A DNA stretch of 64,000 nt, taken from positions 118,759-182,758 of the forward strand of contig CAWJAF010000014.1 of NCBI GenBank assembly GCA_963840785.1, given 5' to 3'. Below, in pieces: positions 28,067 to 36,505 of this stretch (positions within the stretch are counted from its first letter, which is position 1; every line of letters begins with the position of its first letter). The DNA comes from JALYOK01 sp963840785 (lineage in GTDB: Bacteria; Pseudomonadota; Gammaproteobacteria; Burkholderiales; JALYOK01). Both the position numbers and the translations under genes were made by a program. The notes under the pieces are model-generated. The model ran no database searches, was not told where the DNA came from, and saw only the letters and a program-made list of their open reading frames with translations.

Positions 28067-28134
28067 AAAGTCTTGCCCGAAATCAGGTGCCGCCGATTTG
28101 TCTCAATATACATATACGCACGCACTCAATGTTT

Positions 28135-28265
28135 CAACGATGCCCTGGGAGGCGCGCCACCATTGGCTCACAGGCCAATCGTGAGCGATTGAGGAGAATT
28201 CTATTGGGCATTGCGAGCTGCGTATATCTGCGCTGCCGATACAGGTAACTCGCAATGACAAGGCG
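28135..28265. repeat. Intergenic hairpin-rich repeats between tetR and soxZ2
   Basis: Contains a degenerate family B fragment (CCCTGGGAGGCGCGCC), the inverted pair ATTGGCTCAC/GTGAGCGATT-like, and GCATTGCGAGCTGC ... AACTCGCAATG, a CATTGCGAG/CTCGCAATG inverted repeat similar to the element at 39391. No gene. Confidence 0.45.
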
Positions 28266-28274
28266 TAAAGAGAA

Positions 28275-28595
28275 TTAAGTGACTGTCAAGGTCGCCCGCT
28301 CTTCGCCGTTATTGCCCTTGTCATCCTTCCAAGCGAAAACCAACTCGGCCGATTCGCTCGCGACGATATGAAAAGCGAAGTAGGGATTGGCGGTTATGGC
28401 CGGGTGTATTTTCGCGCGAAACACTTCCTTGTTGCCGTAGCGGCAAGTGAATAAATCGATAATATGGCGCGGAATATTTTTGCCAACATTGTCAAGGCGA
28501 AAACCCGACTCCATCGGATGCACGGAAAGTGCGAATACTTCGATAATCTCACCGCGCTTCGCGGTTTTCGGAACCCGTACCTTTAAGTTAGCCAC
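28275..28595 (-). CDS. Second SoxZ-family carrier subunit
   Basis: 106 residues, distinct from the soxZ at 9754. SoxZ pattern: KVRVPKTAKRGEIIEVFALSVHPMESGFRLD, FRAKIHPAITANPYFAFHIVASESAELVFAWKDDKGN. The GTG start at 28595 overlaps the end of the adjacent soxY2. Last gene of iorA-iorB-soxY2-soxZ2. Confidence 0.9.
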   Translation of the reverse strand: MANLKVRVPKTAKRGEIIEVFALSVHPMESGFRLDNVGKNIPRHIIDLFTCRYGNKEVFRAKIHPAITANPYFAFHIVASESAELVFAWKDDKGNNGEERATLTVT

Positions 28596-29046
28596 AGCCG
28601 CTCACGGTGACTTCGATTAGTGCTTGGCCGGACCATAGGCTATCGTCGTTAAGCGCTGCAACGGCAAGCACGACCTGCGATTTCGCCAGGCGAATCCGCG
28701 TCGACACGCGGGCTTTGCCATTATGTGGACCAAGCTCGAATTCGACGATATCGGGCAACGGATTGTGCTCGGAGAAAAGATGAATGCGTTTAACGAAGTC
28801 GTCAGCGGCCATAGGGCTTTCGACGTCGATCGTAATCGGCACAACATTGCCGTTTTCGGCAATTTGCGGGATGTTGATCTTCACGCGTCCAGGCTGAATG
28901 CGTCGATCGCCGAATGACCGCTTGAGCGCGGCAGCAAGATTTTCAGGCGTCGCGGTCGCCGGTCGCATCGTTAACAAAACCAACGCGGCGCCGCTGGTTT
29001 GCAACAAGCGGCGCCGCGAAATGGACTTAGGCGTAGCTAAATCCAT
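28588..29046 (-). CDS. Second SoxY-family carrier subunit
   Basis: 152 residues. Tat signal SRRRLLQTSGAALVLL; the mature part VKINIPQIAENGNVVPITIDVESPM, and the C-terminus VTVSGCG retains the carrier cysteine. The ATG at 29046 lies inside the last codons of iorB (20-base overlap), so it is translationally coupled to the Mo-hydroxylase. The sequence is clearly different from SoxY in the main operon, implying a separate role, for example presenting a thiol- or persulfide-bound substrate to another enzyme. Confidence 0.9.
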   Translation of the reverse strand: MDLATPKSISRRRLLQTSGAALVLLTMRPATATPENLAAALKRSFGDRRIQPGRVKINIPQIAENGNVVPITIDVESPMAADDFVKRIHLFSEHNPLPDIVEFELGPHNGKARVSTRIRLAKSQVVLAVAALNDDSLWSGQALIEVTVSGCG

Positions 29047-31177
29047 GGTTCTTCAACGGCAATGAGCGAACGCGCTTGCCAGTCGCCGCAAAAATCGCGT
29101 TACACAATGCCGGAATCACAGCCGCGATCGGCGGCTCGCCGACGCCACCCCAAAAGCCACCAGTGGGCACGATCACCGCCTCGATCTTGGGTGTTTGCGC
29201 CAAACTCAACATCGGATAGTCGCCAAAATTACTTTGCACGACACGACCATCTTTGATCGTGATCTCTTCATACATTGACGATCCTAGCCCCCAAATTGCG
29301 CCGCTTTCGATCTGCGCGACGACCGCATCGCGATGCACGATGTAGCCGGAATCCAGCGCGACGATCACTCGTTTCACGTCGATTATGTTTTTGTCGTTCA
29401 CCGATAGCTCGACCACCGCCGCGGAAAAACTTCCGTAGGAATCGGCTAACGCGATACCGCGAAACACGCCCTTCTCCAACGGCTTTCCCCAGCCAGCGGC
29501 TTTGGCGACAGCATCAAGAACGCCGAGATCCTTCGGCTTTTTCGCCAGCAATGCACGGCGAAATTCATAGGGATCTTTCTTCGCTTCCAAGGCCAGTTCG
29601 TCGACGAAGCTCTCGCGGAAAAATGGATTTTGCGTATGGGCAACAGCGCGCCAGGGGCCGATTGGCACGTGGGTATTACGCATCGCATAGTCGTGATAAA
29701 TATTCGGCACACTATACGGCGCATCCTGAAATACGCGCACGCCCACTTGGTCGATGCCATCTTTCAAGAACTGGGGCAACGCCCCTGCGGCGACCGATTG
29801 TTCTGCCTGACGAATATTCCAAGCGATCCAATTGCCATCTTTATCAAGCCCCGCTTTGAGTTTAACCACGGAGACGGGACGATAGCGCCCTTGCTGCATA
29901 TCTTCTTCACGGGACCACTGCAAGCGCACCGGCGTTCCGGGCATCGCCATCGCGATCTTCACGGCTTGCTTCGTGTATTCCTGCGTAATGCCGCGCCGGC
30001 CAAATCCACCACCAGCGTGCATTTTGTGGACGATGACTTTTTCCAACGGAATGCTCGCTGTTTCCGATGCCGCAGCGATCGTTGATTCGCCATTCTGCGT
30101 GCCAACCCAGACTTCGAGCGTATCGGCGTTCAGTAATGCCGTAGCCGTTTGTGGCTCCATGGTGGCGTGATTCATAAACGGCGCGTGGTATTCTGCCTCG
30201 ATCACCTTTGCGGCGGACTCGATCGCCTTCGCGTAGTCGCCATCTTTTCGCGCGACTGGGACATCCGTCGCGCTCAAACCGGTGCGAACGAATTGCATAA
30301 TCGATTCGCTCGACACCTTGCCGTTGTCGCCGGCATCCCATTCGATTGGCATCGCCTTCAGCGCTTGGTGGGCGCGCCACCAGTTATCGGCAACCACCGC
30401 AACCCAATCCTCGGCGGCGACTACTTTTTTCACGCCGCGCATCGATTTAATTTTCGATTCATCGAAGCTTTTCAATTTACCACCGAACACCGGCACCTGC
30501 GCAATCGACGCATGCAGCATGCCGGGCAAACTTACGTCGGCCGCAAATACGGGCTTACCTACGGTTTTATCGGGAATATCGAAACGCGCGGGCGACGTGC
30601 CGATCAATTTCCAATCTTTGGGATCTTTGAGCTTCGGTTCTTTCGGCACCTCTAGCTTTGATGCGGCCGGCGCAATCTTGCCAAACGTCGTGCTGCGATT
30701 GCTTGCGCCATGGGTTATCACACCCTTTGCCACCGTCAACTCCGCCGCTGGCACGCCCCATTCTTTTGCCGCGGCGGTCACGAGCATCTCGCGGGCCGCC
30801 GCACCCGCTTTGCGCAGGTATTCCTGCGAGTCGCGGATGGCACGGCTGCCGCCCGTACTCATGGAGCCAAACACTCGAGCACGTTTAACGTGTTCATTGA
30901 CTGATGCATATTCCGGCCGCACTTTGTTCCAATCGCATTCTAATTCTTCCACAATTAGCATCGGTAAGCCGGTGAAACTGCCCTGCCCCATCTCGGAGCG
31001 GGCGATGCGAATAATCACCGTCTCATCAGGCTCGACGACAATCCAATGGGTCACTTCTGGGCCCTGAGTTGCGGCATTAGCAAATGTCGGCATGCGCACG
31101 CCTATCATCAGACCACCGCTGACGGCTACGGATTTAACTAAGAAACTGCGGCGATTTAAGTTAATCGATGATTTCAT
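29027..31177 (-). CDS. Isoquinoline 1-oxidoreductase-type molybdenum hydroxylase, large subunit
   Basis: 716 residues from ATG 31177 (GGAGA upstream). Tat signal NRRSFLVKSVAVSGGLMIG shows periplasmic location. Xanthine-dehydrogenase-family Mo subunit of the IorB type: IARSEMGQGSFTGLPMLIVEEL, GSMSTGGSRAIRDSQEYLRKAG, HMATMEPQTA-like site (FMNHATMEPQTATALL), GGGFGRRGITQEY, PIGPWRAVAHTQNPFF, and GGFWGGVGEPPIAAVIPALCNAIF near the end. Such enzymes hydroxylate or oxidise aldehydes and N-heterocycles, passing electrons through the iron-sulfur subunit and a cytochrome. Here the downstream partners are SoxYZ homologues, which is not the standard setting. Confidence 0.9.
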   Translation of the reverse strand: MKSSINLNRRSFLVKSVAVSGGLMIGVRMPTFANAATQGPEVTHWIVVEPDETVIIRIARSEMGQGSFTGLPMLIVEELECDWNKVRPEYASVNEHVKRARVFGSMSTGGSRAIRDSQEYLRKAGAAAREMLVTAAAKEWGVPAAELTVAKGVITHGASNRSTTFGKIAPAASKLEVPKEPKLKDPKDWKLIGTSPARFDIPDKTVGKPVFAADVSLPGMLHASIAQVPVFGGKLKSFDESKIKSMRGVKKVVAAEDWVAVVADNWWRAHQALKAMPIEWDAGDNGKVSSESIMQFVRTGLSATDVPVARKDGDYAKAIESAAKVIEAEYHAPFMNHATMEPQTATALLNADTLEVWVGTQNGESTIAAASETASIPLEKVIVHKMHAGGGFGRRGITQEYTKQAVKIAMAMPGTPVRLQWSREEDMQQGRYRPVSVVKLKAGLDKDGNWIAWNIRQAEQSVAAGALPQFLKDGIDQVGVRVFQDAPYSVPNIYHDYAMRNTHVPIGPWRAVAHTQNPFFRESFVDELALEAKKDPYEFRRALLAKKPKDLGVLDAVAKAAGWGKPLEKGVFRGIALADSYGSFSAAVVELSVNDKNIIDVKRVIVALDSGYIVHRDAVVAQIESGAIWGLGSSMYEEITIKDGRVVQSNFGDYPMLSLAQTPKIEAVIVPTGGFWGGVGEPPIAAVIPALCNAIFAATGKRVRSLPLKNHGFSYA

Positions 31178-31191
31178 GTTGGTCTCCGGAT

Positions 31192-31641
31192 TTACATCGA
31201 TTTGGCAGCAAGATGAATGGCCTCGCGAATTCGCGCATAAGTCCCACAGCGGCATATATTCGTCATCGCGCTGTCAATGTCGGCGTCGCTTGGTTTTTTG
31301 TTAGTGCTGAGCAGGGCGACGGCCGTCATAATCTGGCCGCTCTGACAATAACCACACTGCGGCACTTGCAATTGCACCCAGGCTTTTTGCACAGGATGAG
31401 AGCCATCTTTCGATACTGCTTCGATGGTGGTAATTTTTTTACCTTCGACAGCGGACACCGGCATTACGCAAGCGCGCACCGGTTGGCCATCCAGATGCAC
31501 GGTGCATGCGCCGCAAGCAGCGATGCCGCAGCCGTATTTCGTTCCACGCAAACCCAACTCGTCGCGCAATACCCACAATAGCGGCATGTCGTCCTCGACA
31601 TCCACGCTTACGTCTTTTCCGTTAATATTTAAGACTGCCAT
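31192..31641 (-). CDS. Isoquinoline 1-oxidoreductase-type (2Fe-2S) subunit
   Basis: 149 residues from ATG 31641 (GGAGAGGAAAC upstream; an earlier start at 31713 lacks a ribosome site). Plant-type cluster CGIAACGACTVHLDGQPVRAC in the N-terminal half; second cluster C-terminal with CGYCQSGQI and CRCGTYARI. No signal peptide: exported with the Tat-signal large subunit. First gene of iorA-iorB-soxY2-soxZ2. Confidence 0.92.
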   Translation of the reverse strand: MAVLNINGKDVSVDVEDDMPLLWVLRDELGLRGTKYGCGIAACGACTVHLDGQPVRACVMPVSAVEGKKITTIEAVSKDGSHPVQKAWVQLQVPQCGYCQSGQIMTAVALLSTNKKPSDADIDSAMTNICRCGTYARIREAIHLAAKSM

Positions 31642-31690
31642 GTTTCCTCTCCAAAAGGCGGTGAAATAATATCTATTCGATGATATTGCC

Positions 31691-31703
31691 TGAGCATTGC
31701 TCA
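31691..31703. promoter_or_regulatory. 13-bp palindrome upstream of iorA
   Basis: TGAGCA-T-TGCTCA, an exact palindrome 50 bases upstream of the iorA ATG, in the expected operator/promoter zone. No regulator is encoded beside it. Confidence 0.4.
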
Positions 31704-31713
31704 CGTCAATCAA

Positions 31714-32142
31714 TCAGCATTTCGAATGATGGACGTTGCAAAAAGTTCAGCTTGTTTGTGGCAAATATATAAGTACGGCATTGTGCCAACCTAATCGCAA
31801 TCAACGTACTACCGCTGCCAGCCAGCCGACCGCGCCATAGGTGCCGCTGCTGGTTTGAACAATGAACGAATTCGACGCATGCGTAGCGCGGCGAATCCCT
31901 CGCATAATGCGTCTATAAAATGGGCAGGTTAATAAACAAGTAGATGAATCAGTGAGTTAGTGTGCTAACTCTCAATTCATCCACAGCTTTACTAACAGGA
32001 ACTGTGAAATGTTGCAGGTTTTGCAACCATTCCTAAACTACCTGGTTCGACGGTAAAAGGTCGGATCGCCAACATCCAATCGCCGTGCGGCGTTCCAGGC
32101 ATGCATCGCCACGAGCAAAGCAGGACGGGCGTCTTGGGGAGG
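31714..32142. other. Intergenic, 429 bases, imperfect palindrome and a repeat fragment
   Basis: Between iorA and the iminopeptidase gene. An imperfect palindrome at 31944-31980 has outer arms ATGAAT/ATTCAT and an inner stem GAGTTAG-TGTG-CTAACTC. A family B fragment (CCAGGCATGCATCGCCACGAG) is near 32094-32115, just past the 3' end of the iminopeptidase. No convincing coding sequence. Confidence 0.5.
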
Positions 32143-33120
32143 TTATATTTTTTCCTTGTCGCGGAATCGATTCGTTGCGGCGATGAGCTGCGAACGTATG
32201 CCGGGTTCGAAGGCCGCGTGCCCCGCCCCGGGCACGACGATGTATTCGGCTTCCGGCCAGGCGCGATGCAGATCATCGGCCGAAATAATCGGGCACACCG
32301 CGTCATAACGGCCCTGCACAATGACGCCTGGGATATGCCGAATCTTGTCGACGTTATTCAGCAAGGAATTTTCCGGCAGAAAAATATTGTGCACGAAATA
32401 ATGCGCTTCAATCCGCGCCAGCCCTAGCGCGGTCACATCGCTGCCGTAGTGATCGACCAGCGCTGGGTTCGGCAACAACGTTGAGCAGCGGCCCTCATAC
32501 ACGCTCCAAGTGCGCGCGACAGGCATATGAATCGCCGGATCGGGATCGCACAAACGCCAGTAATAGGCAATCAATAAATCGCTACGTTCGCGCTCGGGAA
32601 TCGGTGCGACCAAGTCGTACCACGCTTCCGGAAAAAAAGTTTTTAGTCCATACAAAAACCACTCGATCTCGCTTTTTCGGCAGAGAAAAATCCCGCGCAA
32701 AACGAGTCCCGTGCATCGCGCCGGATGATGTTCGGCGTAGGCCAGCGCCAGCGTGGATCCCCACGATCCGCCGAACACCAGCCAACGCTCGATTTTTAAC
32801 ATCTGGCGAAGGCGCTCGATGTCTTCTACTAACAAAGGCGTTGTGTTATCAATAACTTCGCCCAGCGGTTTCGAGCGCCCTGCCCCGCGCTGATCAAAAA
32901 TGACAATTCGATAATACTTCGGATCGAAAAAACGCCGATGTTGCGAGGTCGCGCCTGCACCGGGTCCACCGTGTAAAAAAATTACCGGCTCACCATTGGG
33001 ATTCCCCGATTCTTCCCAATACATCGAATGACGCTCGTCGAGTTTCAAATAACCCGATCGGTTTACGCCAATTTCAGGGTAAAAATCAATCAAATTTGCA
33101 ATTGTAGTTGGATCATTCAT
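32143..33120 (-). CDS. pip: Proline iminopeptidase
   Basis: 325 residues, alpha/beta-hydrolase of family S33. Oxyanion/HGGPG motif in VIFLHGGPGAGA, DQRGAGRS, nucleophile elbow GGSWGS, acid Asp in GRYDAVCP and catalytic His in PGAGHAAFEPG. Removes N-terminal proline from peptides. Single gene, divergent from phaZ. Confidence 0.95.
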   Translation of the reverse strand: MNDPTTIANLIDFYPEIGVNRSGYLKLDERHSMYWEESGNPNGEPVIFLHGGPGAGATSQHRRFFDPKYYRIVIFDQRGAGRSKPLGEVIDNTTPLLVEDIERLRQMLKIERWLVFGGSWGSTLALAYAEHHPARCTGLVLRGIFLCRKSEIEWFLYGLKTFFPEAWYDLVAPIPERERSDLLIAYYWRLCDPDPAIHMPVARTWSVYEGRCSTLLPNPALVDHYGSDVTALGLARIEAHYFVHNIFLPENSLLNNVDKIRHIPGVIVQGRYDAVCPIISADDLHRAWPEAEYIVVPGAGHAAFEPGIRSQLIAATNRFRDKEKI

Positions 33121-33221
33121 GAATATGCCGGTATGTTAAATTTTGTTGCGTCTATTGACAGGATTATGACAAGGAACTTAAAGTCGGAGCAACGTATTAC
33201 CCATGATGAGGCTAAAGCACC

Positions 33222-34436
33222 ATGCTATATCAATTTCACGAAGCGCAGCATGCCTCTCTCGCACCCTTGCGCCTCTGGGCTAAGGTCACTGCCGAGTTTT
33301 ATGGCAATCCTTTTAGTGTGTTAAGTCACAATCCGATGGCGCGCGTAATGAACGCCGGCGCGGACGTGATCTTGCGCATGACTCACCGCTACGCCAAGCC
33401 AGAATTCGATCTTGGCGAAACAACGATTCAAGGAAAACGCGTCGAGGTCAGCGAAGAAGTTGTGCTGGAAAAACCCTTCTGCGAATTGCTTCACTTTAAG
33501 CGCGGGACCAAACGCAAAGATCCGAAAGTGCTGATGGTTGCACCGATGTCTGGCCACTACGCCACGTTGTTGCGCGACACGGCCAAAACATTTTTGCCCG
33601 ACCACGATGTGTACATCACCGATTGGCGCGATGCGCGCATGGTGCCGGTCAGCGAAGGTGCTTTCAGCTTCGCTGATTACGTCTCGTATGTACAGGAATT
33701 TATTCGCTTTCTAGGCAGCGACATTCATGTCGTTTCGGTTTGCCAACCGACGGTGCCCGTGCTGGCGGCGATTTCGTTAATGGCGCAACACGGGGAAAAA
33801 ACACCGAAAACGATGCTGATGATGGGCGGCCCGATCGATACGCGGCGCAGCCCGACGTTGGTGAACAACTTTGCGCTGAAGCATCCGATCGAATGGTTCG
33901 AGAATCGTTTAATTAGTCGCGTGCCGGCAAAATATCCTGGCTTCAGCCGCAATGTTTACCCAGGATTTTTGCAACTCGCCGGATTCGTTGCGATGAACCC
34001 GGATCGCCATATCGATTCTCACAAAGATTATTTTTATCACTTGGTCAAAGGTGATGGCGATAGCGCTGAATCGCACCGCAAGTTTTACGACGAATACAAC
34101 GCAGTGATGGATTTGCCCGCGGAATATTATCTGGACACGATTCAAGCGGTATTTCAAGAACATCACCTGCCGCTGGGTAAAATGATGGTCGCTGGCGAGC
34201 GAGTGAATCCCGCCGCGATCAAAACGACCGCGCTGTTTTCTATAGAGGGCGAACTGGACGATATCTCCGGTAACGGTCAAACCGAAGCGGCCCACGACCT
34301 ATGCAAAGGCATTCCCGCAGCACGCCACCAGCATTTATTGGCGAAGGATGTGGGTCACTACGGCATCTTCAGCGGCCGCCGCTTCCGCGAAAACATTTAT
34401 CCGGAAATGTCGACGTTCATCCGAAAATTCGCGTAA
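33222..34436 (+). CDS. phaZ: Intracellular polyhydroxyalkanoate depolymerase
   Basis: 404 residues, opening MLYQFHEAQHASLAPLRLWA as in PhaZ1-type depolymerases. Nucleophile Cys in VSVCQPTVPVLAA (this family uses Cys instead of Ser), Asp in EGELDDISG and His in DVGHYGIFSGRRF. No signal peptide. Mobilises PHB granules. Followed after 16 bases by the PhaM-like gene, so the two probably form a granule operon. Confidence 0.94.
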   Translation: MLYQFHEAQHASLAPLRLWAKVTAEFYGNPFSVLSHNPMARVMNAGADVILRMTHRYAKPEFDLGETTIQGKRVEVSEEVVLEKPFCELLHFKRGTKRKDPKVLMVAPMSGHYATLLRDTAKTFLPDHDVYITDWRDARMVPVSEGAFSFADYVSYVQEFIRFLGSDIHVVSVCQPTVPVLAAISLMAQHGEKTPKTMLMMGGPIDTRRSPTLVNNFALKHPIEWFENRLISRVPAKYPGFSRNVYPGFLQLAGFVAMNPDRHIDSHKDYFYHLVKGDGDSAESHRKFYDEYNAVMDLPAEYYLDTIQAVFQEHHLPLGKMMVAGERVNPAAIKTTALFSIEGELDDISGNGQTEAAHDLCKGIPAARHQHLLAKDVGHYGIFSGRRFRENIYPEMSTFIRKFA

Positions 34437-34452
34437 CGCAAAGGAAACGGAA

Positions 34453-34824
34453 ATGAGCAATTCCAATTCGCCGCAAGCGATGTTCGAGTTGTTTCAAAAA
34501 ATGGCGAATCCATTCGCCTTCCCTTTGCAAAATTTTCTTATGCCAAACCTTTCGCTTGAAGACCTTGAGAAAAAAATTTCCGAGCTAAAGTCTGTGCATG
34601 CGTGGTTGCAAACAAATCTGGGTGTACTTGAAGTAACGATTAAATCGCTCGAATACCAACATGCACTTTTGTCGCCGGCTTCTGAAGCGTCGGCGCCAGC
34701 GCCTTCGCCGGAAAATCCTTTTCTCGACCCGAAAAATTGGCCGTGGAATTTTGTTAACAACGCTGAAAAAGCTGCGTCGGAAGACACACCCAAATCGCCT
34801 AAGCGCGAACCGCCAAAAGCCTGA
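34453..34824 (+). CDS. PhaM-like PHA granule-associated protein
   Basis: 123 residues from ATG 34453 (AAGGAAACGGA upstream). The core LSLEDLEKKISELKSVHAWLQTNLGVLEVTIKSLEYQHALL is a coiled-coil that resembles the PhaM pattern of EL(D/E)K-I-ELK-V--WL--NL-ML--TI-(A/S)LE-Q---L. The C-terminus is Pro/Lys-rich. PhaM links PHA synthase to the nucleoid in Cupriavidus. Assignment rests on this motif and the phaZ neighbour. Confidence 0.65.
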   Translation: MSNSNSPQAMFELFQKMANPFAFPLQNFLMPNLSLEDLEKKISELKSVHAWLQTNLGVLEVTIKSLEYQHALLSPASEASAPAPSPENPFLDPKNWPWNFVNNAEKAASEDTPKSPKREPPKA

Positions 34825-34947
34825 CCTACTACTTTTGGCCGATGCCAATTAGGCCATTTGACATATTTTCTTGTTTACGCGAAAGGCGTCTAATGACATT
34901 GCGGAATACACGAGCAAGTTCTTGCAAGTGTTCACTGCCTCCTCCTT

Positions 34948-34973
34948 AGCCCCGCCTCGCGCGGGGCTTTTTC
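34948..34973 (+). terminator. Intrinsic terminator after phaZ-phaM
   Basis: AGCCCCGC-CTCGC-GCGGGGCT followed by TTTTT. Perfect 8-bp GC-rich stem, about 120 bases beyond the phaM-like stop. Confidence 0.85.
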
Positions 34974-35026
34974 ATCGCCTGTTGGTTGCGCCAACAGATA
35001 GCTTTCATTCTTTTTAAAGGAATGCC

Positions 35027-35263
35027 ATGGAACCTGTAATCTCACAAAAAGCGCCCTACTCCCAAGATCTCAAAGCGGGTGATTATTGGTGGTGCGCTTG
35101 CGGCCAATCGAAAAATCAACCCTTCTGCGACGGCTCCCATAAGGGCGGCGAATTTACGCCGAAAAAATTCACGCTGACGCAAGACAAGCAGGTGTGGCTG
35201 TGCGGCTGCAAACACGCAGTCACAGCGCCCTTCTGCGATGGCACTCACAAAAAACTAGGCTAG
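35027..35263 (+). CDS. Dual-CDGSH iron-sulfur protein
   Basis: 78 residues with two CDGSH (mitoNEET-type) cluster sites: CACGQSKNQPFCDGSH and CGCKHAVTAPFCDGTH. Each gives the three-Cys one-His [2Fe-2S] ligation. AAAGGAATGCC ribosome site. Stand-alone gene. Bacterial members probably carry electrons or clusters; the specific role is unknown. Confidence 0.92.
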   Translation: MEPVISQKAPYSQDLKAGDYWWCACGQSKNQPFCDGSHKGGEFTPKKFTLTQDKQVWLCGCKHAVTAPFCDGTHKKLG

Positions 35264-35337
35264 CCGGAGAGTTAATCACCGCGCGGATCTCCAGGCATGC
35301 CGCGCCAGGAGGCAATCCCCATGCGCTTAAGCGGTAC

Positions 35338-36498
35338 TCATCGTTCTTTCTCGACCGTAAGCCTCGTAGAACGCGCAAGCGCTGACACATTGTTTCCCGT
35401 CAACGCGCGAAGGAATTCAATGAGCTGCTGCGCCTCAGCCTGTGTCGGTTTGAACATTACCGAGGCTACACTCGAGTTCATGTAAAACTCAACAACCTCC
35501 GCAAGACTTGCCAAGGAACCATCGTGCATATACGGCGCGGTCAGCGCGACATTGCGCAGGCTCGGCGTTTTAAACGCATGGCGATCGTGCGGATCACCAC
35601 TGACTTCGAAATGGCCGTCGTCGCGCTGTTCCGGCTCTGAGACATTGCGAAGGGCGCTCGGGTCGAATTCGATCGTTACGCCAGGTGCGAGTCGCACCGA
35701 GAATGGACTCGACGCTTTCAACTTACTTGCGGCGTGTGCGCCGGTGTTGTGAAAACGATTGTCGGTGAATGGCGCGTTGCGCGCTTCGATCAAATGACAA
35801 ACATTGCATTTGGCAGAAATGAACACGCGAAAACCCGCCTGTTCGCTTGGCGATAAGGCATCGGTTTCGCCGCCGAAATACCAGCGATCGAAGCGCGAAT
35901 CGCCAGAAAGCAATGTTCGCTCAAAACTTGCGATGGCCTGCCCGACGGTTATTTCGCTCGGCCCTTCTCCGGCAAACGCTTGCTCAAAAAGATATTGATA
36001 ATCCGCCAGAGAATTAATTTGTGCGACAACATTCTCGACGCTGCCGTTTGCCATTTCGTTAGAGGCAAGTAGCGGCCCCCAGACCTGAGCTTCGAGCGAT
36101 GCTCGGGCGCCATCGCGTTGAAAGCTAGCGTGAATCGCGACGTTCAACAAGCTCGGTGCATTGCGTCGAAGGCTCTTGCCTTCAAAACCAACTGAGGTCG
36201 CCAACTCGTTCTGCGTGAAGCCCTGTTCCGGCACATGGCACATGGCGCAGGACAAAGTATTGTTGCGCGACAGACGTCGATCCATGAAAAGTTTTTTGCC
36301 GAGTGCGACTTTTTCCGGCGTGATGGGATTGTCGGCAGGAATCGCGACAGCGGGCAAACCGAACGTTGGGTTCGCCGCATCGCCGGCATACACGCCGCCT
36401 ATGACAAGGAGCGCTCCGACGATGTAGCCTAGGGCCAGAGCCGCATGGCCCGAGGCTACCCGGCGAATATTGAGTTTACAGGCATACCATGACGGCAT
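35338..36498 (-). CDS. Di-haem cytochrome c peroxidase/MauG-family protein of the mtoX operon
   Basis: 386 residues with an N-terminal membrane/signal helix (GYIVGALLVIGGVYAGDA). Two haem sites: CAMCH in RNNTLSCAMCHVPEQGF and CNVCH in FISAKCNVCHLIEARN. The family region FKTPSLRNVALTAPYMHDGSLASLAEVVEFY is intact. MauG-type proteins carry out post-translational oxidation of partner enzymes, and a mauG gene is a reported neighbour of mtoX. It starts a few bases after the SCO gene, so it is the third gene of mtoX-SCO-mauG. Confidence 0.93.
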   Translation of the reverse strand: MPSWYACKLNIRRVASGHAALALGYIVGALLVIGGVYAGDAANPTFGLPAVAIPADNPITPEKVALGKKLFMDRRLSRNNTLSCAMCHVPEQGFTQNELATSVGFEGKSLRRNAPSLLNVAIHASFQRDGARASLEAQVWGPLLASNEMANGSVENVVAQINSLADYQYLFEQAFAGEGPSEITVGQAIASFERTLLSGDSRFDRWYFGGETDALSPSEQAGFRVFISAKCNVCHLIEARNAPFTDNRFHNTGAHAASKLKASSPFSVRLAPGVTIEFDPSALRNVSEPEQRDDGHFEVSGDPHDRHAFKTPSLRNVALTAPYMHDGSLASLAEVVEFYMNSSVASVMFKPTQAEAQQLIEFLRALTGNNVSALARSTRLTVEKER

Positions 36499-36505
36499 TA
36501 CGCGC

